Notes: generated by a model from the sequence alone, not told the origin. 64,000 bases of DNA from Sphingobium sp. TCM1 (GCF_001650725.1 NZ_LXVX01000013.1:127743-191742), one strand, 5' to 3'. Positions 1 to 10,097 are shown, counted from the stretch's first letter. Program-made: numbers and translations.

Positions 1-452
1 TGGCGGTTACCCGTCGAACCATGGGCACGGTGGCTGATCGACACGCCGTGGGTAGCGCGCATACCGCCGAAGCCCCAGCGCTTCATGGCACCGGCAAAAC
101 CCTTACCCTGGGTATGACCAGCAACGTCGACCAGCTGGCCAGCGATGAAGTGATCGGCCGCGATCTCGGCGCCGACATCGAGGAGCGCGTCCTCGGCGAC
201 ACGGAACTCGACCAGGCGCGCCTTCGGCTCCACTTCCGCCTTGGCGAAGTGGCCGCGCTGCGGCTTGGCGACATTCTTGACCTTCGCGACGCCCGCGCCG
301 AGCTGAACCGCGACATAACCGTCACGATCAACTTCCTTGCGAGCCACGACCTGATTGCCCTCAAGGGCAAGAACCGTAACGGGAATATGACGTCCGTCCT
401 CCTGGAACAGACGGGTCATCCCGACTTTCTTAGCGATCACGCCTGTGCGCAT
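1..452 (-). CDS. rplC: Ribosomal protein uL3 (L3), N-terminal 150 residues
   Basis: Large-subunit protein L3 binds 23S rRNA near the peptidyl-transferase centre. The gene runs off the left edge, so only the first 150 codons are here. The ATG at 452-450 follows a GGGAG ribosome binding site. The protein opens [16 protein letters not shown], and the later segments [19 protein letters not shown] and [14 protein letters not shown] are the conserved core loop of bacterial L3. It follows rpsJ in the usual S10 order, but 272 bases separate the two genes and a terminator-like hairpin lies in that gap. Identity is certain; the C-terminus cannot be checked. Confidence 0.97.
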   Translation of the reverse strand, partial: MRTGVIAKKVGMTRLFQEDGRHIPVTVLALEGNQVVARKEVDRDGYVAVQLGAGVAKVKNVAKPQRGHFAKAEVEPKARLVEFRVAEDALLDVGAEIAADHFIAGQLVDVAGHTQGKGFAGAMKRWGFGGMRATHGVSISHRAHGSTGNR

Positions 453-501
453 CACCGATTACTCCCATAGAGGCCCGCCTTAGCAGCGGGCGTATCCAAC
501 G

Positions 502-531
502 AAAAAACCGCTCAGGATTTCTCCTTCGCGG
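502..531 (-). terminator. Intrinsic terminator or attenuator between rpsJ and rplC
   Basis: On the minus strand CCGC (531-528) pairs with GCGG (511-508) and AGGA (525-522) with TCCT (517-514). A GAAA tetraloop closes the hairpin, and tandem GA/GA mismatches separate the two stems. Six T follow directly (507-502). This is the form of a Rho-independent terminator, but it lies inside a ribosomal operon, 50 bases ahead of the rplC start. It may be a partial terminator or an attenuator. A second small hairpin (CCCGC/GCGGG) lies between it and rplC. Confidence 0.6.
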
Positions 532-724
532 CCCAACCCAAATATAGATCACCCCGTCCGGGTTGGATGCCACCCCCTGCTCGGGAACGGCGACGGGGGA
601 CCAGGACCACGCGCCTTTCCGGTTCACCGGAGGGCCGTGCGGTATCCCTTGTGTCGTTTGAGCTTCCGGATACCCGGAATGCCCGATACCCTGCCCTCCT
701 TTCGGAAAGCAGGGACTTGTCGGC

Positions 725-1033
725 TTAGGCCAACTTGATCTCGACGTTCACGCCGGCAGCCAGGTCCAGCTTCATCAGCGCGTCGACCGTCTGCGGCGTC
801 GGCTGCACAATGTCAAGCATACGCTTGTAGGTGCGGACCTCGAACTGCTCGCGCGACTTCTTGTCGATGTGCGGACCACGGTTGACCGTGAACTTTTCGA
901 TGCGCGTCGGAAGGGGAATCGGACCGCGGATAAGGGCGCCGGTGCGGCGGGCGGTGTCGGCGATGTCGCCGGTCGCCTGATCGAGCACGCGATGATCGAA
1001 CGCCTTGAGGCGAATGCGGATGTTGCTGTCCAT
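725..1033 (-). CDS. rpsJ: Ribosomal protein uS10 (S10)
   Basis: This 102-residue protein is full length for bacterial S10, a small-subunit head protein that also serves in NusB/NusG antitermination. It opens [19 protein letters not shown] and contains the typical segments [19 protein letters not shown] and [15 protein letters not shown]. It lies downstream of tuf and upstream of rplC on the minus strand, the arrangement of fused str-S10 operons in Alphaproteobacteria. A strong hairpin between tuf and rpsJ suggests that some transcripts end before it. Confidence 0.98.
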   Translation of the reverse strand: MDSNIRIRLKAFDHRVLDQATGDIADTARRTGALIRGPIPLPTRIEKFTVNRGPHIDKKSREQFEVRTYKRMLDIVQPTPQTVDALMKLDLAAGVNVEIKLA

Positions 1034-1187
1034 AGTTCCTGTACCGATGCGAAAGAGCCAAAAACCGGAGCATTTTCAAAACCAGCCGGAGCAGCCGATG
1101 ATTTACAAAATGCGCCAACAAAAAATATCCGCCCCGTCCATTGCCTTTCTAGCTCATGCGAGCCGGAGAAAGACGATCCGGGGCGGC

Positions 1188-1227
1188 TAAAATCCTCAGC
1201 GGCGCGAATCGGACGATTCGCGCCGCT
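1188..1227 (-). terminator. Rho-independent terminator after tuf
   Basis: AGCGGCGCGAATCG (1198-1211) and CGATTCGCGCCGCT (1214-1227) are perfect complements, a 14-base inverted repeat with almost no loop; a real hairpin would open one or two pairs. On the minus strand it is followed by GAGGATTTTAG. It lies 12 bases after the tuf stop codon and ahead of rpsJ, so tuf transcripts probably end here in part. Confidence 0.7.
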
Positions 1228-1238
1228 GCGGTCCTATA

Positions 1239-2429
1239 TTACTTCGAGATCGTGCCGACAACCCCTGCGCCGACGGTACGACCGCCTTCACGGATGGCGA
1301 AGCGCAGACCCGAGTCCATCGCGATCGGAGCGATCAGCTTCACGCCGAGCTTCACGTTGTCGCCAGGCATAACCATCTCGGTGCCCTCGGGAAGGATCAC
1401 TTCGCCGGTCACGTCGGTGGTGCGGAAGTAGAACTGCGGACGATAGTTCGCAAAGAACGGCGTGTGACGGCCGCCTTCTTCCTTCGACAGGACATACACT
1501 TCAGCGTCGAACTCGGTGTGCGGGGTGATGGTGCCCGGCTTCGCCAGAACCTGACCACGCTCGACTTCTTCACGCTTCGTACCGCGAACCAGCGCGCCGA
1601 TGTTGTCGCCCGCACGACCTTCGTCGAGCAGCTTGCGGAACATTTCGACACCGGTGACGGTGGTCTTGGTGGTCGGCTTCAGACCGACGATCTCGACTTC
1701 TTCACCAACCTTGATGATGCCGGTTTCGACACGGCCGGTGACGACGGTGCCGCGACCCGAGATCGAGAACACGTCTTCGATCGGCATCAGGAACGCCTTG
1801 TCAACCGGACGCTCCGGCTGCGGGATGAAGCTGTCGACGGCAGCCATCAGCTTCAGAACGGCGTCGTGGCCGATTTCAGGGGTCTTGTCCTGAAGGGCAG
1901 CGGCAGCCGAACCGGGGATGACGGGGATGTTGTCGCCGTCGAAATCATACGAGCTGAGCAGCTCGCGGATTTCCAGCTCGACCAGCTCCAGAATTTCCGG
2001 ATCGTCGACCAGGTCAACCTTGTTCATGAACACGACGAGCTGCGGCACGCCGACCTGGCGGGCGAGCAGGATGTGCTCGCGAGTCTGCGGCATCGGGCCG
2101 TCGGTCGCCGAAACGACGAGGATCGCGCCGTCCATCTGGGCGGCACCGGTGATCATGTTCTTGACGTAGTCAGCGTGACCCGGGCAATCGACGTGCGCGT
2201 AGTGACGGGCTTCGGTCTCATACTCGACGTGGGCGGTCGAGATGGTGATGCCACGCTCGCGCTCTTCGGGAGCCTTGTCGATGTTGGCATAGTCGACGAA
2301 GGTCGCACCGCCGGTTTCGGCGAGGACCTTGGTGATGGCGGCGGTCAGCGAGGTCTTGCCATGGTCGACGTGACCGATCGTGCCGATATTGCAGTGCGGC
2401 TTGTTCCGCTCAAACTTAGCCTTAGCCAT
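1239..2429 (-). CDS. tuf: Translation elongation factor Tu
   Basis: EF-Tu is the cytoplasmic GTPase that carries aminoacyl-tRNA to the ribosomal A site. The 396 residues match the family length. The GTP-binding motifs are intact: [13 protein letters not shown] (P-loop), DCPGHADYV (G3) and NKVDLVDD (G4), and domains 2 and 3 follow to a C-terminus ending VVGTISK. The gene lies 136 bases after fusA, and a hairpin (CGCGCCTT/AAGGCGCG, 2476-2494) is present in its leader. The ATG follows GAAGGTAGGAAAAA. This is the only tuf copy in the window. Confidence 0.98.
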   Translation of the reverse strand: MAKAKFERNKPHCNIGTIGHVDHGKTSLTAAITKVLAETGGATFVDYANIDKAPEERERGITISTAHVEYETEARHYAHVDCPGHADYVKNMITGAAQMDGAILVVSATDGPMPQTREHILLARQVGVPQLVVFMNKVDLVDDPEILELVELEIRELLSSYDFDGDNIPVIPGSAAAALQDKTPEIGHDAVLKLMAAVDSFIPQPERPVDKAFLMPIEDVFSISGRGTVVTGRVETGIIKVGEEVEIVGLKPTTKTTVTGVEMFRKLLDEGRAGDNIGALVRGTKREEVERGQVLAKPGTITPHTEFDAEVYVLSKEEGGRHTPFFANYRPQFYFRTTDVTGEVILPEGTEMVMPGDNVKLGVKLIAPIAMDSGLRFAIREGGRTVGAGVVGTISK

Positions 2430-2565
2430 TTTTTCCTACCTTCTAATCAAATCCGATGTGGTTTGACCGCTCGGCCGCGCCTTGCGAAGGCGCGTCCATA
2501 GCAGCAAATTTCGATATTACCAGCCCCTAACCGACCCGCTCGCACGGGCCGGCCAGAGAAAGTCG

Positions 2566-4638
2566 TCAGGCCATCTTCGCCTTGACTTCGTCCGCCACAT
2601 TCTGCGGCACTTCGTCATAGTGCGAGAAGATCATCGAGTAGTTCGCACGCCCCTGGGTGAACGAACGCAGCGAGTTCACATAGCCGAACATATTGGCCAG
2701 CGGGACCATCGCCTCGACGACCTGCGCGTTGCCGCGGCTGTCCGTGCCCTGAATCTGACCACGACGGCTGTTCATGTCGCCGATGACGTCGCCCAGATAT
2801 TCTTCCGGGGTGACGACCTCAACCTTCATGACCGGCTCGAGCAGCGTGATGCCGGCCTTCTGGGCCGCTTCACGCATCGCCGCGCGACCGGTGATTTCGA
2901 AAGCCAGCGCCGACGAGTCGACGTCGTGATAGGCGCCGTCATAGAGGTTGATTTCGAAATCGATGATCGGGAAGCCGATCAGCGAGCCGGTGGCCGCCGT
3001 TTCGCGCATACCCTTTTCGATCGCAGGGATATATTCCTTGGGAATATTACCGCCCTTGATCTCATCCTTGAAGATGATGCCCGCGCCGCGTTCACCCGGC
3101 GTCAGCTTCACCTTGATGCGGCCGAACTGGCCGGTGCCGCCCGACTGCTTCTTGTGGGTATAGTCGACGTCGACGGCCTTCTTGAGATATTCGCGATAGG
3201 CCACCTGCGGCGCACCGACATTCGCCTCGACCTTGAACTCGCGCTTCATGCGGTCGACCAGGATTTCGAGGTGAAGTTCACCCATGCCCTTGATGATGGT
3301 CTGACCCGATTCGTGGTCGGTCGAGACACGGAAGGAGGGATCCTCGGCAGCCAGACGGTTGAGGGCAACACCCATCTTTTCCTGGTCGGCCTTGGTCTTG
3401 GGTTCGACCGACAGTTCGATGACCGGCTCGGGGAATTCCATCCGCTCCAGGATGATCGGCTGGCGCTCGGCGCACAGCGTATCACCGGTGGTGGTTTCCT
3501 TCATGCCGGCCAGCGCGACGATGTCGCCGGCATAGGCCGCATCGATGTCCTCACGCGAGTTCGCGTGCATGAGGAGCATACGACCGATCTTTTCCTTCTT
3601 GTCCTTCACCGAGTTCAGATAGGTGCCCTTGGTCAGGGTGCCCGAATAAACGCGCAGGAAGGTCAGCGAGCCGACGAACGGGTCGTTCATGATCTTGAAC
3701 GCCAGACCCGAGAAAGGCGCGTCGTCCGCAGTCGCACGGCTGTCGGGTTCTTCGGTGTCGGGGTTGATACCCTGCACGTCGGGAATGTCGAGCGGCGAAG
3801 GCAGATAGTCGACGACCGCGTCGAGCAGGGGCTGAACACCCTTGTTCTTGAACGCCGAGCCGCACAGCACCGGCACGAACGCCTGGCCGAGCGTACCCTT
3901 GCGGATCAGCTTCTTCAGCGTCGCGACGTCGGGCAGGTTGCCTTCCAGATAGGCTTCCATCGCCTCGTCGTCCTGTTCGACGGCGAGTTCGATCAGCTTT
4001 TCGCGATATTCGGCAGCCTTGTCAGCCAGGTCGGCCGGAATTTCCTCATAGAAGAATTCGGCACCCAGGCTTTCATCCTTCCAGATGATGGCGCGGTTTT
4101 CGACCAGATCGACCAGGCCCTTGAAGTCCGATTCGGCACCGATCGGCAGATAGAGGACGGCCGGAACGGCGCCCAGGCGATCGATGATCGTCTGCACGCA
4201 ATAATAGAAGTCGGCGCCGGTGCGGTCGAGCTTGTTGATGAAGCACATCCGCGGAACCTTGTACTTGTCCGCCTGACGCCACACGGTTTCAGACTGCGGC
4301 TCAACGCCGGCAACGCCGTCGAACGCGGCGACCGCGCCGTCGAGCACGCGCAGCGAACGCTCGACTTCGATCGTGAAGTCGACGTGGCCGGGGGTGTCGA
4401 TGATGTTGAGGCGGTGATCGTTCCAGATGCAGGTGGTCGCAGCCGACGTGATGGTGATACCACGCTCCTGCTCCTGCTCCATCCAGTCCATGGTCGCGGC
4501 GCCGTCATGGACTTCGCCGATCTTGTAGGACTTGCCGGTGTAGTAAAGGATACGCTCGGTCGTGGTGGTCTTGCCGGCGTCGATATGCGCCATGATACCG
4601 AAATTGCGATAGCGTTCGAGCGGATGGCTGCGGGCCAT
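2566..4638 (-). CDS. fusA: Translation elongation factor G
   Basis: EF-G is the GTPase that drives translocation of tRNA and mRNA on the ribosome. The 690-residue protein opens [20 protein letters not shown] and carries [12 protein letters not shown] (G1), DTPGHVDFT (G3) and NKLDRTGAD (G4). The domain IV tip region with [14 protein letters not shown] and the C-terminal fold ending [10 protein letters not shown] are present. The ATG has a good GGAGAAG site 4-10 bases upstream. It lies between rpsG and tuf in the str operon. A hairpin with stems GTCCG and ATGGGT lies upstream at 4711-4744. Confidence 0.98.
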   Translation of the reverse strand: MARSHPLERYRNFGIMAHIDAGKTTTTERILYYTGKSYKIGEVHDGAATMDWMEQEQERGITITSAATTCIWNDHRLNIIDTPGHVDFTIEVERSLRVLDGAVAAFDGVAGVEPQSETVWRQADKYKVPRMCFINKLDRTGADFYYCVQTIIDRLGAVPAVLYLPIGAESDFKGLVDLVENRAIIWKDESLGAEFFYEEIPADLADKAAEYREKLIELAVEQDDEAMEAYLEGNLPDVATLKKLIRKGTLGQAFVPVLCGSAFKNKGVQPLLDAVVDYLPSPLDIPDVQGINPDTEEPDSRATADDAPFSGLAFKIMNDPFVGSLTFLRVYSGTLTKGTYLNSVKDKKEKIGRMLLMHANSREDIDAAYAGDIVALAGMKETTTGDTLCAERQPIILERMEFPEPVIELSVEPKTKADQEKMGVALNRLAAEDPSFRVSTDHESGQTIIKGMGELHLEILVDRMKREFKVEANVGAPQVAYREYLKKAVDVDYTHKKQSGGTGQFGRIKVKLTPGERGAGIIFKDEIKGGNIPKEYIPAIEKGMRETAATGSLIGFPIIDFEINLYDGAYHDVDSSALAFEITGRAAMREAAQKAGITLLEPVMKVEVVTPEEYLGDVIGDMNSRRGQIQGTDSRGNAQVVEAMVPLANMFGYVNSLRSFTQGRANYSMIFSHYDEVPQNVADEVKAKMA

Positions 4639-4795
4639 GATGCTTCTCCGTTGCCGGTGCGCCGGCGGTTGGGGATTCGTTAATTCTGCGCGTGGCCCCT
4701 AAACCAATCCGTCCGCCATGGGTAGCCACCCATGACGAACGGACCGATTTTGGAACCCATATGACGAAGCGGGCACTTGCGGCGCCCGCTCGCCT

Positions 4796-5266
4796 TTACC
4801 AGCGGTAGTGCGAGAAGGCGCGGTTCGCTTCCGCCATGCGGTGCGTGTCTTCGCGCTTCTTCACGGCATTGCCGCGGTTATTGGCAGCGTCCAGCAGCTC
4901 ACCCGAGAGGCGCGCGGCCATCGTGGTTTCGCTGCGGTTGCGCGCGGCGGTGATCAGCCAGCGGATGGCCAGCGCCTGGGCGCGCTCGGGGCGCACTTCG
5001 ACGGGGACCTGATAGGTGGCACCACCGACGCGGCGGCTCCGAACCTCGATGCCGGGCTTCACATTGTTCAGCGCATCGTGAAACATGCCGATCGGATCCT
5101 TCTTGGCGCGGGTCTCGACGGTTTCGAGAGCGCCATAGACGATCGATTCAGCAACGGCCTTCTTGCCGTCCTGCATGATGCTGTTCATGAACTTCGACAG
5201 CACGATATCGCCGAACTTGGGATCCGGCAGGATGACGCGCTTTTCGGGGCGACGACGACGTGACAT
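4796..5266 (-). CDS. rpsG: Ribosomal protein uS7 (S7)
   Basis: S7 is the primary binder of the 3' major domain of 16S rRNA. The 156 residues are full length: [20 protein letters not shown] at the start, [20 protein letters not shown] in the middle and the AFSHYRW ending. It starts 18 bases after rpsL and is followed by 157 bases before fusA. In enterobacteria S7 is the translational repressor of the str operon; whether that holds here cannot be read from the sequence. Confidence 0.98.
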   Translation of the reverse strand: MSRRRRPEKRVILPDPKFGDIVLSKFMNSIMQDGKKAVAESIVYGALETVETRAKKDPIGMFHDALNNVKPGIEVRSRRVGGATYQVPVEVRPERAQALAIRWLITAARNRSETTMAARLSGELLDAANNRGNAVKKREDTHRMAEANRAFSHYRW

Positions 5267-5284
5267 ATTTCTGGTCTCCCCTTC

Positions 5285-5656
5285 TTACTTCGGACGCTTC
5301 GCGCCGTACTTCGAACGGCTCTGCTTACGATCCTTGACGCCCTGGGTATCCAGAACGCCGCGCAGCACATGGTAGCGCACACCGGGAAGGTCGCGCACGC
5401 GGCCGCCGCGGATCAGCACAACGCTGTGCTCCTGAAGGTTGTGGCCTTCACCCGGAATGTAGGTAATGACTTCGCGCTGGTTGACCAGACGCACCTTCGC
5501 CACCTTACGGAGAGCCGAGTTCGGCTTCTTCGGGGTCGTGGTATAGACACGGGTGCAAACGCCGCGCTTCTGCGGGTTGGCATCCATCGCAGGGACCTTC
5601 GACTTGGTCTTCTGCAGCTCACGGCCCTTGCGGACCAGCTGGTTGATTGTTGGCAT
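5285..5656 (-). CDS. rpsL: Ribosomal protein uS12 (S12), with Arg at position 88
   Basis: S12 lies at the decoding centre and is the streptomycin-sensitivity protein. I place the start at the ATG at 5656-5654 ([15 protein letters not shown], 123 residues), which has an AAGGTGAAG site upstream. A GTG four codons earlier is possible but sits on that site. The conserved [11 protein letters not shown] segment has the usual Lys43. The second resistance hotspot reads [13 protein letters not shown], so residue 88 is Arg (codon at 5393-5395) where most bacteria have Lys. It is the first gene of the operon. Confidence 0.97.
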   Translation of the reverse strand: MPTINQLVRKGRELQKTKSKVPAMDANPQKRGVCTRVYTTTPKKPNSALRKVAKVRLVNQREVITYIPGEGHNLQEHSVVLIRGGRVRDLPGVRYHVLRGVLDTQGVKDRKQSRSKYGAKRPK

Positions 5657-6006
5657 GAAGCCCTTCACCTTTTTCAGTTACTTTACCTGGGCATCCCCGC
5701 GTTCCGCACCGCCTGGAGGAAGATTCCCGCAAACAGCAAAGGCCCCGGTAGGCATACGCCCCCTGGAGCCGCAAGAGCACCCGGCAATGTTCAGCTCTAG
5801 TGTCGCCCAATCTTATGTCGCGAGGAGACGAGTCTTCGCACGGCAGGCCTCTGGGCGAGCGGCGCTATAGCGATGCCTGGACCAAGGGTCAAGAAGACTA
5901 CGGGTGAACGCCGCAGATGGACCGACCAATGTCGCCAATTCAAAGGGTTAGGGAATTGGTAACTGTAACAAGTTAATCCTTCCGCCAGCGGAACATCAGG
6001 TGAGAC
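5657..6006. other. Divergent intergenic region between rpsL and the GGDEF/EAL gene
   Basis: These 350 bases hold no credible gene. The left two thirds form the leader of the str operon, about 200 nt from the predicted start site near 5857 to the rpsL ATG, including a small GGC-GTAT-GCC hairpin. The right part (5893-6006) must hold the promoter of the GGDEF/EAL gene, but I see no convincing consensus there. An imperfect inverted repeat, CCAATTC...GAATTGG, lies near 5934-5958. Confidence 0.6.
5864..5892 (-). promoter_or_regulatory. Promoter of the str-S10 operon
   Basis: On the minus strand TTGACC (5892-5887) and TATAGC (5869-5864) are separated by exactly 17 bases, close to the housekeeping sigma-70 consensus. 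It faces rpsL and is the only strong promoter seen upstream of the ribosomal genes. Predicted transcription starts near 5857 and leaves a leader of about 200 nt. Confidence 0.7.
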
Positions 6007-8295
6007 GTGAACCTTTTATCTTCCCTTACCGGCGAATTCCGCGACCCTGCAAGGGAATCGGCCTTTCAGGCCGAACGGCTGCCGGAATATAGCCGCCATG
6101 CCCGACTGCTGTTCCAGTTATCCGCGCTGCTCAACTGCCTCTTCCTGCTGAGCGACTGGCGATTTGCGGGGACGCCGCATTTCTGGATAGCCGTGCCCGC
6201 CCGCATTTGCGTCATCCTCTGGTCGCTTTTCTGCCTTTCGCTGTGCCGCAGGATGACGAGCTTCAGCGCGGTCGAACGGATTTGCTTTGCCTGGCAGGTG
6301 GTGACGGCCGTCGGCGTCGCCTTCCTGGTCAGTTCGCGCAGCGACATCGCCGTCTTCGTCCTGGTGATGCTGCCGCTGGTATTCTACCTCGTCGTGCCGA
6401 CCAGTTTTCGGGGCAATGTCGGCGGTGGCCTGGGTTGCGGGGTGCTGCTGCTGATCGGCTATCTTGCGCCGGCGCCCCTGTCCCCGACCATGCCCGGCAT
6501 GATGATGGCGGTGCTGATGCTCCATTGCGGCATGTGGATCGCCATCGCTCGCAACAATCGGTTGCAGCGGCAGGAGTGGATGGCCGGCCGACTGGCGCGC
6601 GCCGCGCAGGATGCGCTCGCCGACAGCCGAGACACGCTGGAACGCATGTTCATGGCCGTGCCCCTGCCACTGCTCGTCACGCGCCGCGACGGCAGCGTGG
6701 TGCGAATGAACCGGGCCGCGGCCGACAGTTATATGTCGGGGCAGGACGTCTCCTTGGACAATGTCAACCGGACCTATGTCGACCTGCCGACGCGCGACGA
6801 ACTGCTCGACCGACTCCAACGCGGCGAGACGATCGACAGTTTCGAATGCCGCCTTCGCCGCGGTGACGGGGCGATCCGCAACGCGCTACTGTCGTCGCGC
6901 CCGATCGTCATCGACGGCGAGTCCTGTTTCGTGACCAGCGTTGTCGACATCACCGAGCGGAAGGAAGCCGAGCGGCATCTGGAGCAGCTGGCCATGTCGG
7001 ACGCGCTGACCGGTCTTGCCAACCGCGCCCATTTCATGGCGGCGGTGACCCAGGCAACGACCGCATTGGGCGAAAGAATGCCCCTCTCGGCGGTGCTGCT
7101 CATCGACCTGGACGAGTTCAAGCGCGTCAATGACACGGCTGGCCATGATGCCGGCGACGCCCTGCTCTGCGCGGTCGCGGGGCGACTGCGCCACGCATTG
7201 CGACCCGGCGACCTTGTCGCGCGCATGGGAGGCGACGAGTTTGCCGTGCTGTTGACCCGCCTGCCCGGCGCCGACGCGCTCCAGCCGATCCTTACGCGCA
7301 TCAGCGAGCATCTCCATGCCCCGCTCAGCTATCGCGGCAGGCCGATCGAGAGCCGGGTCAGCATCGGTGTCGCATTATTCCCCGATCATGGCGACGACGG
7401 CGCCGCTCTCATCAAACATGCCGACATAGCGCTCTACCATGCCAAGAACAGCGGCCGGGGGCGCGCGACTCTGTTCGGCCCGGAATTGCTCGACAGCTGG
7501 GAACGGGAAGCCGCGATGCTGGACCGTGCGCGCCACATCCTGGCCAACGAACGTCCGGTTCCCTGGTACCAGCCCAAGGTCGCGCTCGACACCGGCGCGC
7601 TACAGGGCTTCGAGGCGTTATTTCGCTGCCCCACCGGTATGGGAGACATCATCATGCCCGGCGATATTTCCGTCGCATTCGAGCATCCCGAACTCGGGCC
7701 TGCGATCACCGCGCAGATGGTCGACGGTATCGTCACCGACTGCCGGCGCTGGCGCGACGCGGGCCTGTCCTTCGGCCATATCGCGTTCAACGTATCGGGC
7801 GCGGACCTGAACGATGACGCCTTTGCCGACCGCCTGCTGGAGCGTCTGGAGCAGGCTGGCCTGCCGCCCTCCATGATTGAACTTGAAGTGACGGAATCGG
7901 TGTTTCTGGGCCGAAATGCCGACCGGGTAGGCCGCATCCTGCAACGATTGAGCGAGACGGGCGTCGCCATCGCCCTGGACGATTTCGGCACCGGATACGC
8001 CTCCCTGTCGCATCTCAAGCAATTTCCGATCGACGTCATCAAGATCGACCAGCGCTTCGTGCGCGACCTGGAAACCGATCCGGACGATGCCGCTATCGTC
8101 CGAACGGTACTCAATCTGGCATATAGCCTCGGCATCCGCACAGTCGCGGAGGGAGTCGAAAACCAACAGCAGCTAGATTATCTGCGGGCCGGCGGCTGTC
8201 ACTTCGGACAGGGCTTCCATTTCGGCGCCGCCATGCCGGCGGTCGATGTCGAAGCCTGGCTGCGCGCTGACGCTGGCGCGCGCAGCATGACATGA
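6007..8295 (+). CDS. Membrane-bound GGDEF/EAL protein (cyclic di-GMP turnover)
   Basis: This 762-residue bifunctional-type protein has about six hydrophobic segments in residues 35-180, a PAS-like domain near 210-320 ending in VVDITERKEAERHLEQL, a GGDEF domain and a C-terminal EAL domain. The GGDEF signature (GGDEF, 408-412) is intact. The phosphodiesterase residues also look intact: FEALFR (EAL 536-538), AFNVSG, ELEVTES, ALDDFGTGYASL, IKIDQRF and AEGVE. Both making and breaking of c-di-GMP are therefore possible, with the membrane and PAS parts as sensors. The start is GTG at 6007. It is monocistronic between rpsL (divergent) and the M23 gene. Confidence 0.93.
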   Translation: MNLLSSLTGEFRDPARESAFQAERLPEYSRHARLLFQLSALLNCLFLLSDWRFAGTPHFWIAVPARICVILWSLFCLSLCRRMTSFSAVERICFAWQVVTAVGVAFLVSSRSDIAVFVLVMLPLVFYLVVPTSFRGNVGGGLGCGVLLLIGYLAPAPLSPTMPGMMMAVLMLHCGMWIAIARNNRLQRQEWMAGRLARAAQDALADSRDTLERMFMAVPLPLLVTRRDGSVVRMNRAAADSYMSGQDVSLDNVNRTYVDLPTRDELLDRLQRGETIDSFECRLRRGDGAIRNALLSSRPIVIDGESCFVTSVVDITERKEAERHLEQLAMSDALTGLANRAHFMAAVTQATTALGERMPLSAVLLIDLDEFKRVNDTAGHDAGDALLCAVAGRLRHALRPGDLVARMGGDEFAVLLTRLPGADALQPILTRISEHLHAPLSYRGRPIESRVSIGVALFPDHGDDGAALIKHADIALYHAKNSGRGRATLFGPELLDSWEREAAMLDRARHILANERPVPWYQPKVALDTGALQGFEALFRCPTGMGDIIMPGDISVAFEHPELGPAITAQMVDGIVTDCRRWRDAGLSFGHIAFNVSGADLNDDAFADRLLERLEQAGLPPSMIELEVTESVFLGRNADRVGRILQRLSETGVAIALDDFGTGYASLSHLKQFPIDVIKIDQRFVRDLETDPDDAAIVRTVLNLAYSLGIRTVAEGVENQQQLDYLRAGGCHFGQGFHFGAAMPAVDVEAWLRADAGARSMT

Positions 8296-8460
8296 TGCAG
8301 AAAAAATGAAAAATATCGCTGACATCGCGGAACTAAATTCCGTTTACGTCATTTCATCGCGCTGACCTTTCGATTCGTCACGAGTCCGGGGAACCGGATT
8401 CGCGCGAAAGGCAATGCTTTGCTACCGGCTCGACTCACAAGATAGAGTCGCGGGGTCGCA

Positions 8461-9642
8461 TTGTCGCAACAAAAGAAGAAGGGGCTCGCCGGCCTCCGGG
8501 ACCGGCTTGATGCCCTCTGCCCTGAGCGGGAGATTTTCCTGCGATCCGGCGGCCAGGTCAAATTCATCAGGATTTCGCGCCGCGCGCAGATCGGTGCCGC
8601 TTGCCTGGCAACCGCAGCGTTGCTCGGATGGAGTGGCGTGACCCTGTCGATGCTGGCGGACAATGCTGCAATTGCGCAGCAGCGCGCCGCGCTGGCGCAA
8701 CAGGGCCGCTCGGTCGCCACCGCCGCCAGCAAGGTCGAAGGTTATCGCGAGTCAGTAGAGGAACTGGCCCAGGATCTCGAAGCGCGCCAGGACTTCATGG
8801 ACGATCTTTACAAGACCCATTTCGGCGCCGAGGAAGCCAAGGCAGCCGGAGCGGATCTGGTCGGCCCGGAAAAGAGCAGCGAGAAGGACGGCATCGCGGG
8901 AAAGATCAGCATGGCGCCCGAGGCCGCGCCGCTTGTGCAACTGGATGAGCGCCAGCGCCGTTTCGCCATGCTGCTGACCCGCGCGGTCGAGCGCCGCGCC
9001 GACAAAGCCGCCGCCGCCATCCGCAGTTTCGGCCTCAACCCCGACAAACTCGCCCGCAGCGCCGCGCGCGCCCAAGGCGGCCCATTCGTTCCTTGGAAAG
9101 GTGACAAGGGCGCAATGACCGGCGAACTGGAGCATCTGGCCGATGCCATGGCGCGGATGGAGTTTCTGGAGCGCAGCCTGCTGACGATCCCGTCGGGCAA
9201 GCCCACTACGACGCCGATGCTGTCCAGCTCCTATGGCTATCGGCGCGACCCGTTCAACGGCCATGCCGCCTTCCATGCCGGACTCGACTTCCCCGGCCGG
9301 AGCGGTCAACCGATCAACGCCGCGGCCGACGGCAAGATCAGCTTCGTCGGTCAACGCCAGGGCTATGGCAATGTGGTCGAGGTCGAGCATGGCAATGGCA
9401 TCATGACCCGCTATGCCCATCTGTCCGGGTTCGCCGGCCGCGTGGGGCAGAAGGTCGTGCGCGGGGACATGATCGCGCGCATGGGCTCGACGGGCCGCTC
9501 GACCGGCCCCCATCTTCATTTCGAGGTCCGGCTGAACGGCCAGGCCGTTAATCCCCGCCCTTTCCTCGAGGCCCGCAAGGATGTTCTCCAAGTCCAGAAA
9601 ATCGCCACGGCCCGTTTCGCCGATGTCGGCAACCGGGGCTAA
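8461..9642 (+). CDS. M23 family metallopeptidase with membrane anchor
   Basis: This is probably a periplasmic peptidoglycan endopeptidase. Of 393 residues, a hydrophobic segment near 44-62 (IGAACLATAALLGWSGVTL) anchors the protein, residues 70-130 look coiled, and the C-terminal LytM domain has SSYGYRRDPF, FHAGLDFPG, RYAHLSG and GPHLHFEVRLN, which supply the zinc and catalytic histidines. The start is a TTG at 8461 (MSQQKKKGLAG), chosen because no ATG precedes the anchor segment. Its last 62 bases overlap the bactofilin gene. The pairing with bactofilin suggests spatially restricted wall remodelling. Confidence 0.9.
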   Translation: MSQQKKKGLAGLRDRLDALCPEREIFLRSGGQVKFIRISRRAQIGAACLATAALLGWSGVTLSMLADNAAIAQQRAALAQQGRSVATAASKVEGYRESVEELAQDLEARQDFMDDLYKTHFGAEEAKAAGADLVGPEKSSEKDGIAGKISMAPEAAPLVQLDERQRRFAMLLTRAVERRADKAAAAIRSFGLNPDKLARSAARAQGGPFVPWKGDKGAMTGELEHLADAMARMEFLERSLLTIPSGKPTTTPMLSSSYGYRRDPFNGHAAFHAGLDFPGRSGQPINAAADGKISFVGQRQGYGNVVEVEHGNGIMTRYAHLSGFAGRVGQKVVRGDMIARMGSTGRSTGPHLHFEVRLNGQAVNPRPFLEARKDVLQVQKIATARFADVGNRG

Positions 9643-10006
9643 GCATACCCCCTTCTCGCTGATCGGCAGCGACGTCACGATCACAGGGAACCTGTCTGCC
9701 AGCGTCGACCTGCATGTCGACGGCGCGGTAGAGGGCGACATATGCTGCGCGTCCCTGGTGCAGGGACCGGACAGCCGCATCACCGGCCATGTCACCGCGC
9801 ACAGCGCCCGCCTCGCCGGCCTGGTCGACGGATCGATCACCGCGGAGGACCTGGTGGTCGAAAGCAGCGCCCGGATCACCGGCGATGTCAGCTACGTCTC
9901 CATCTCGATCGAGGCCGGCAGCCGGATCGAAGGCCGCTTCAGCCACCAGGCCAAGGACGCGCCGACGGCCGAACTCAAGCTGATCGCCAACGACAGCGCC
10001 GGTTGA
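9581..10006 (+). CDS. Bactofilin family cytoskeletal protein
   Basis: Bactofilins polymerise into filaments that position wall enzymes. The 141 residues consist of a short Ser/Pro/Arg-rich N-tail and a beta-helical core with regularly spaced hydrophobics: SLIGSDVTITGNL, DLHVDGAVEGDI, SRITGHVTAHSARLAGLVDG, SARITGDVSYVSISIEAG. The start MFSKSRK overlaps the M23 gene by 62 bases; a second ATG at 9623 would shorten the overlap to 20 bases. M23-bactofilin pairs are common in several phyla, which supports a shared role in cell shape. Confidence 0.9.
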   Translation: MFSKSRKSPRPVSPMSATGAKHTPFSLIGSDVTITGNLSASVDLHVDGAVEGDICCASLVQGPDSRITGHVTAHSARLAGLVDGSITAEDLVVESSARITGDVSYVSISIEAGSRIEGRFSHQAKDAPTAELKLIANDSAG

Positions 10007-10097
10007 GCGGCTCGTCCCCTAACCATATTTGTCACTGGAAGCGCCCATTCCGCAGCGCTACCGCTCGCGCCCTCAACTCGATCGGAGGAAGCGCGCG

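Noticed and set aside
2482..4683. 733-codon open frame on the plus strand opposite fusA
   Set aside because: It is the antisense shadow of fusA in GC-rich DNA: Asp/Arg/His/Val-rich composition without domains, and fusA is certain.
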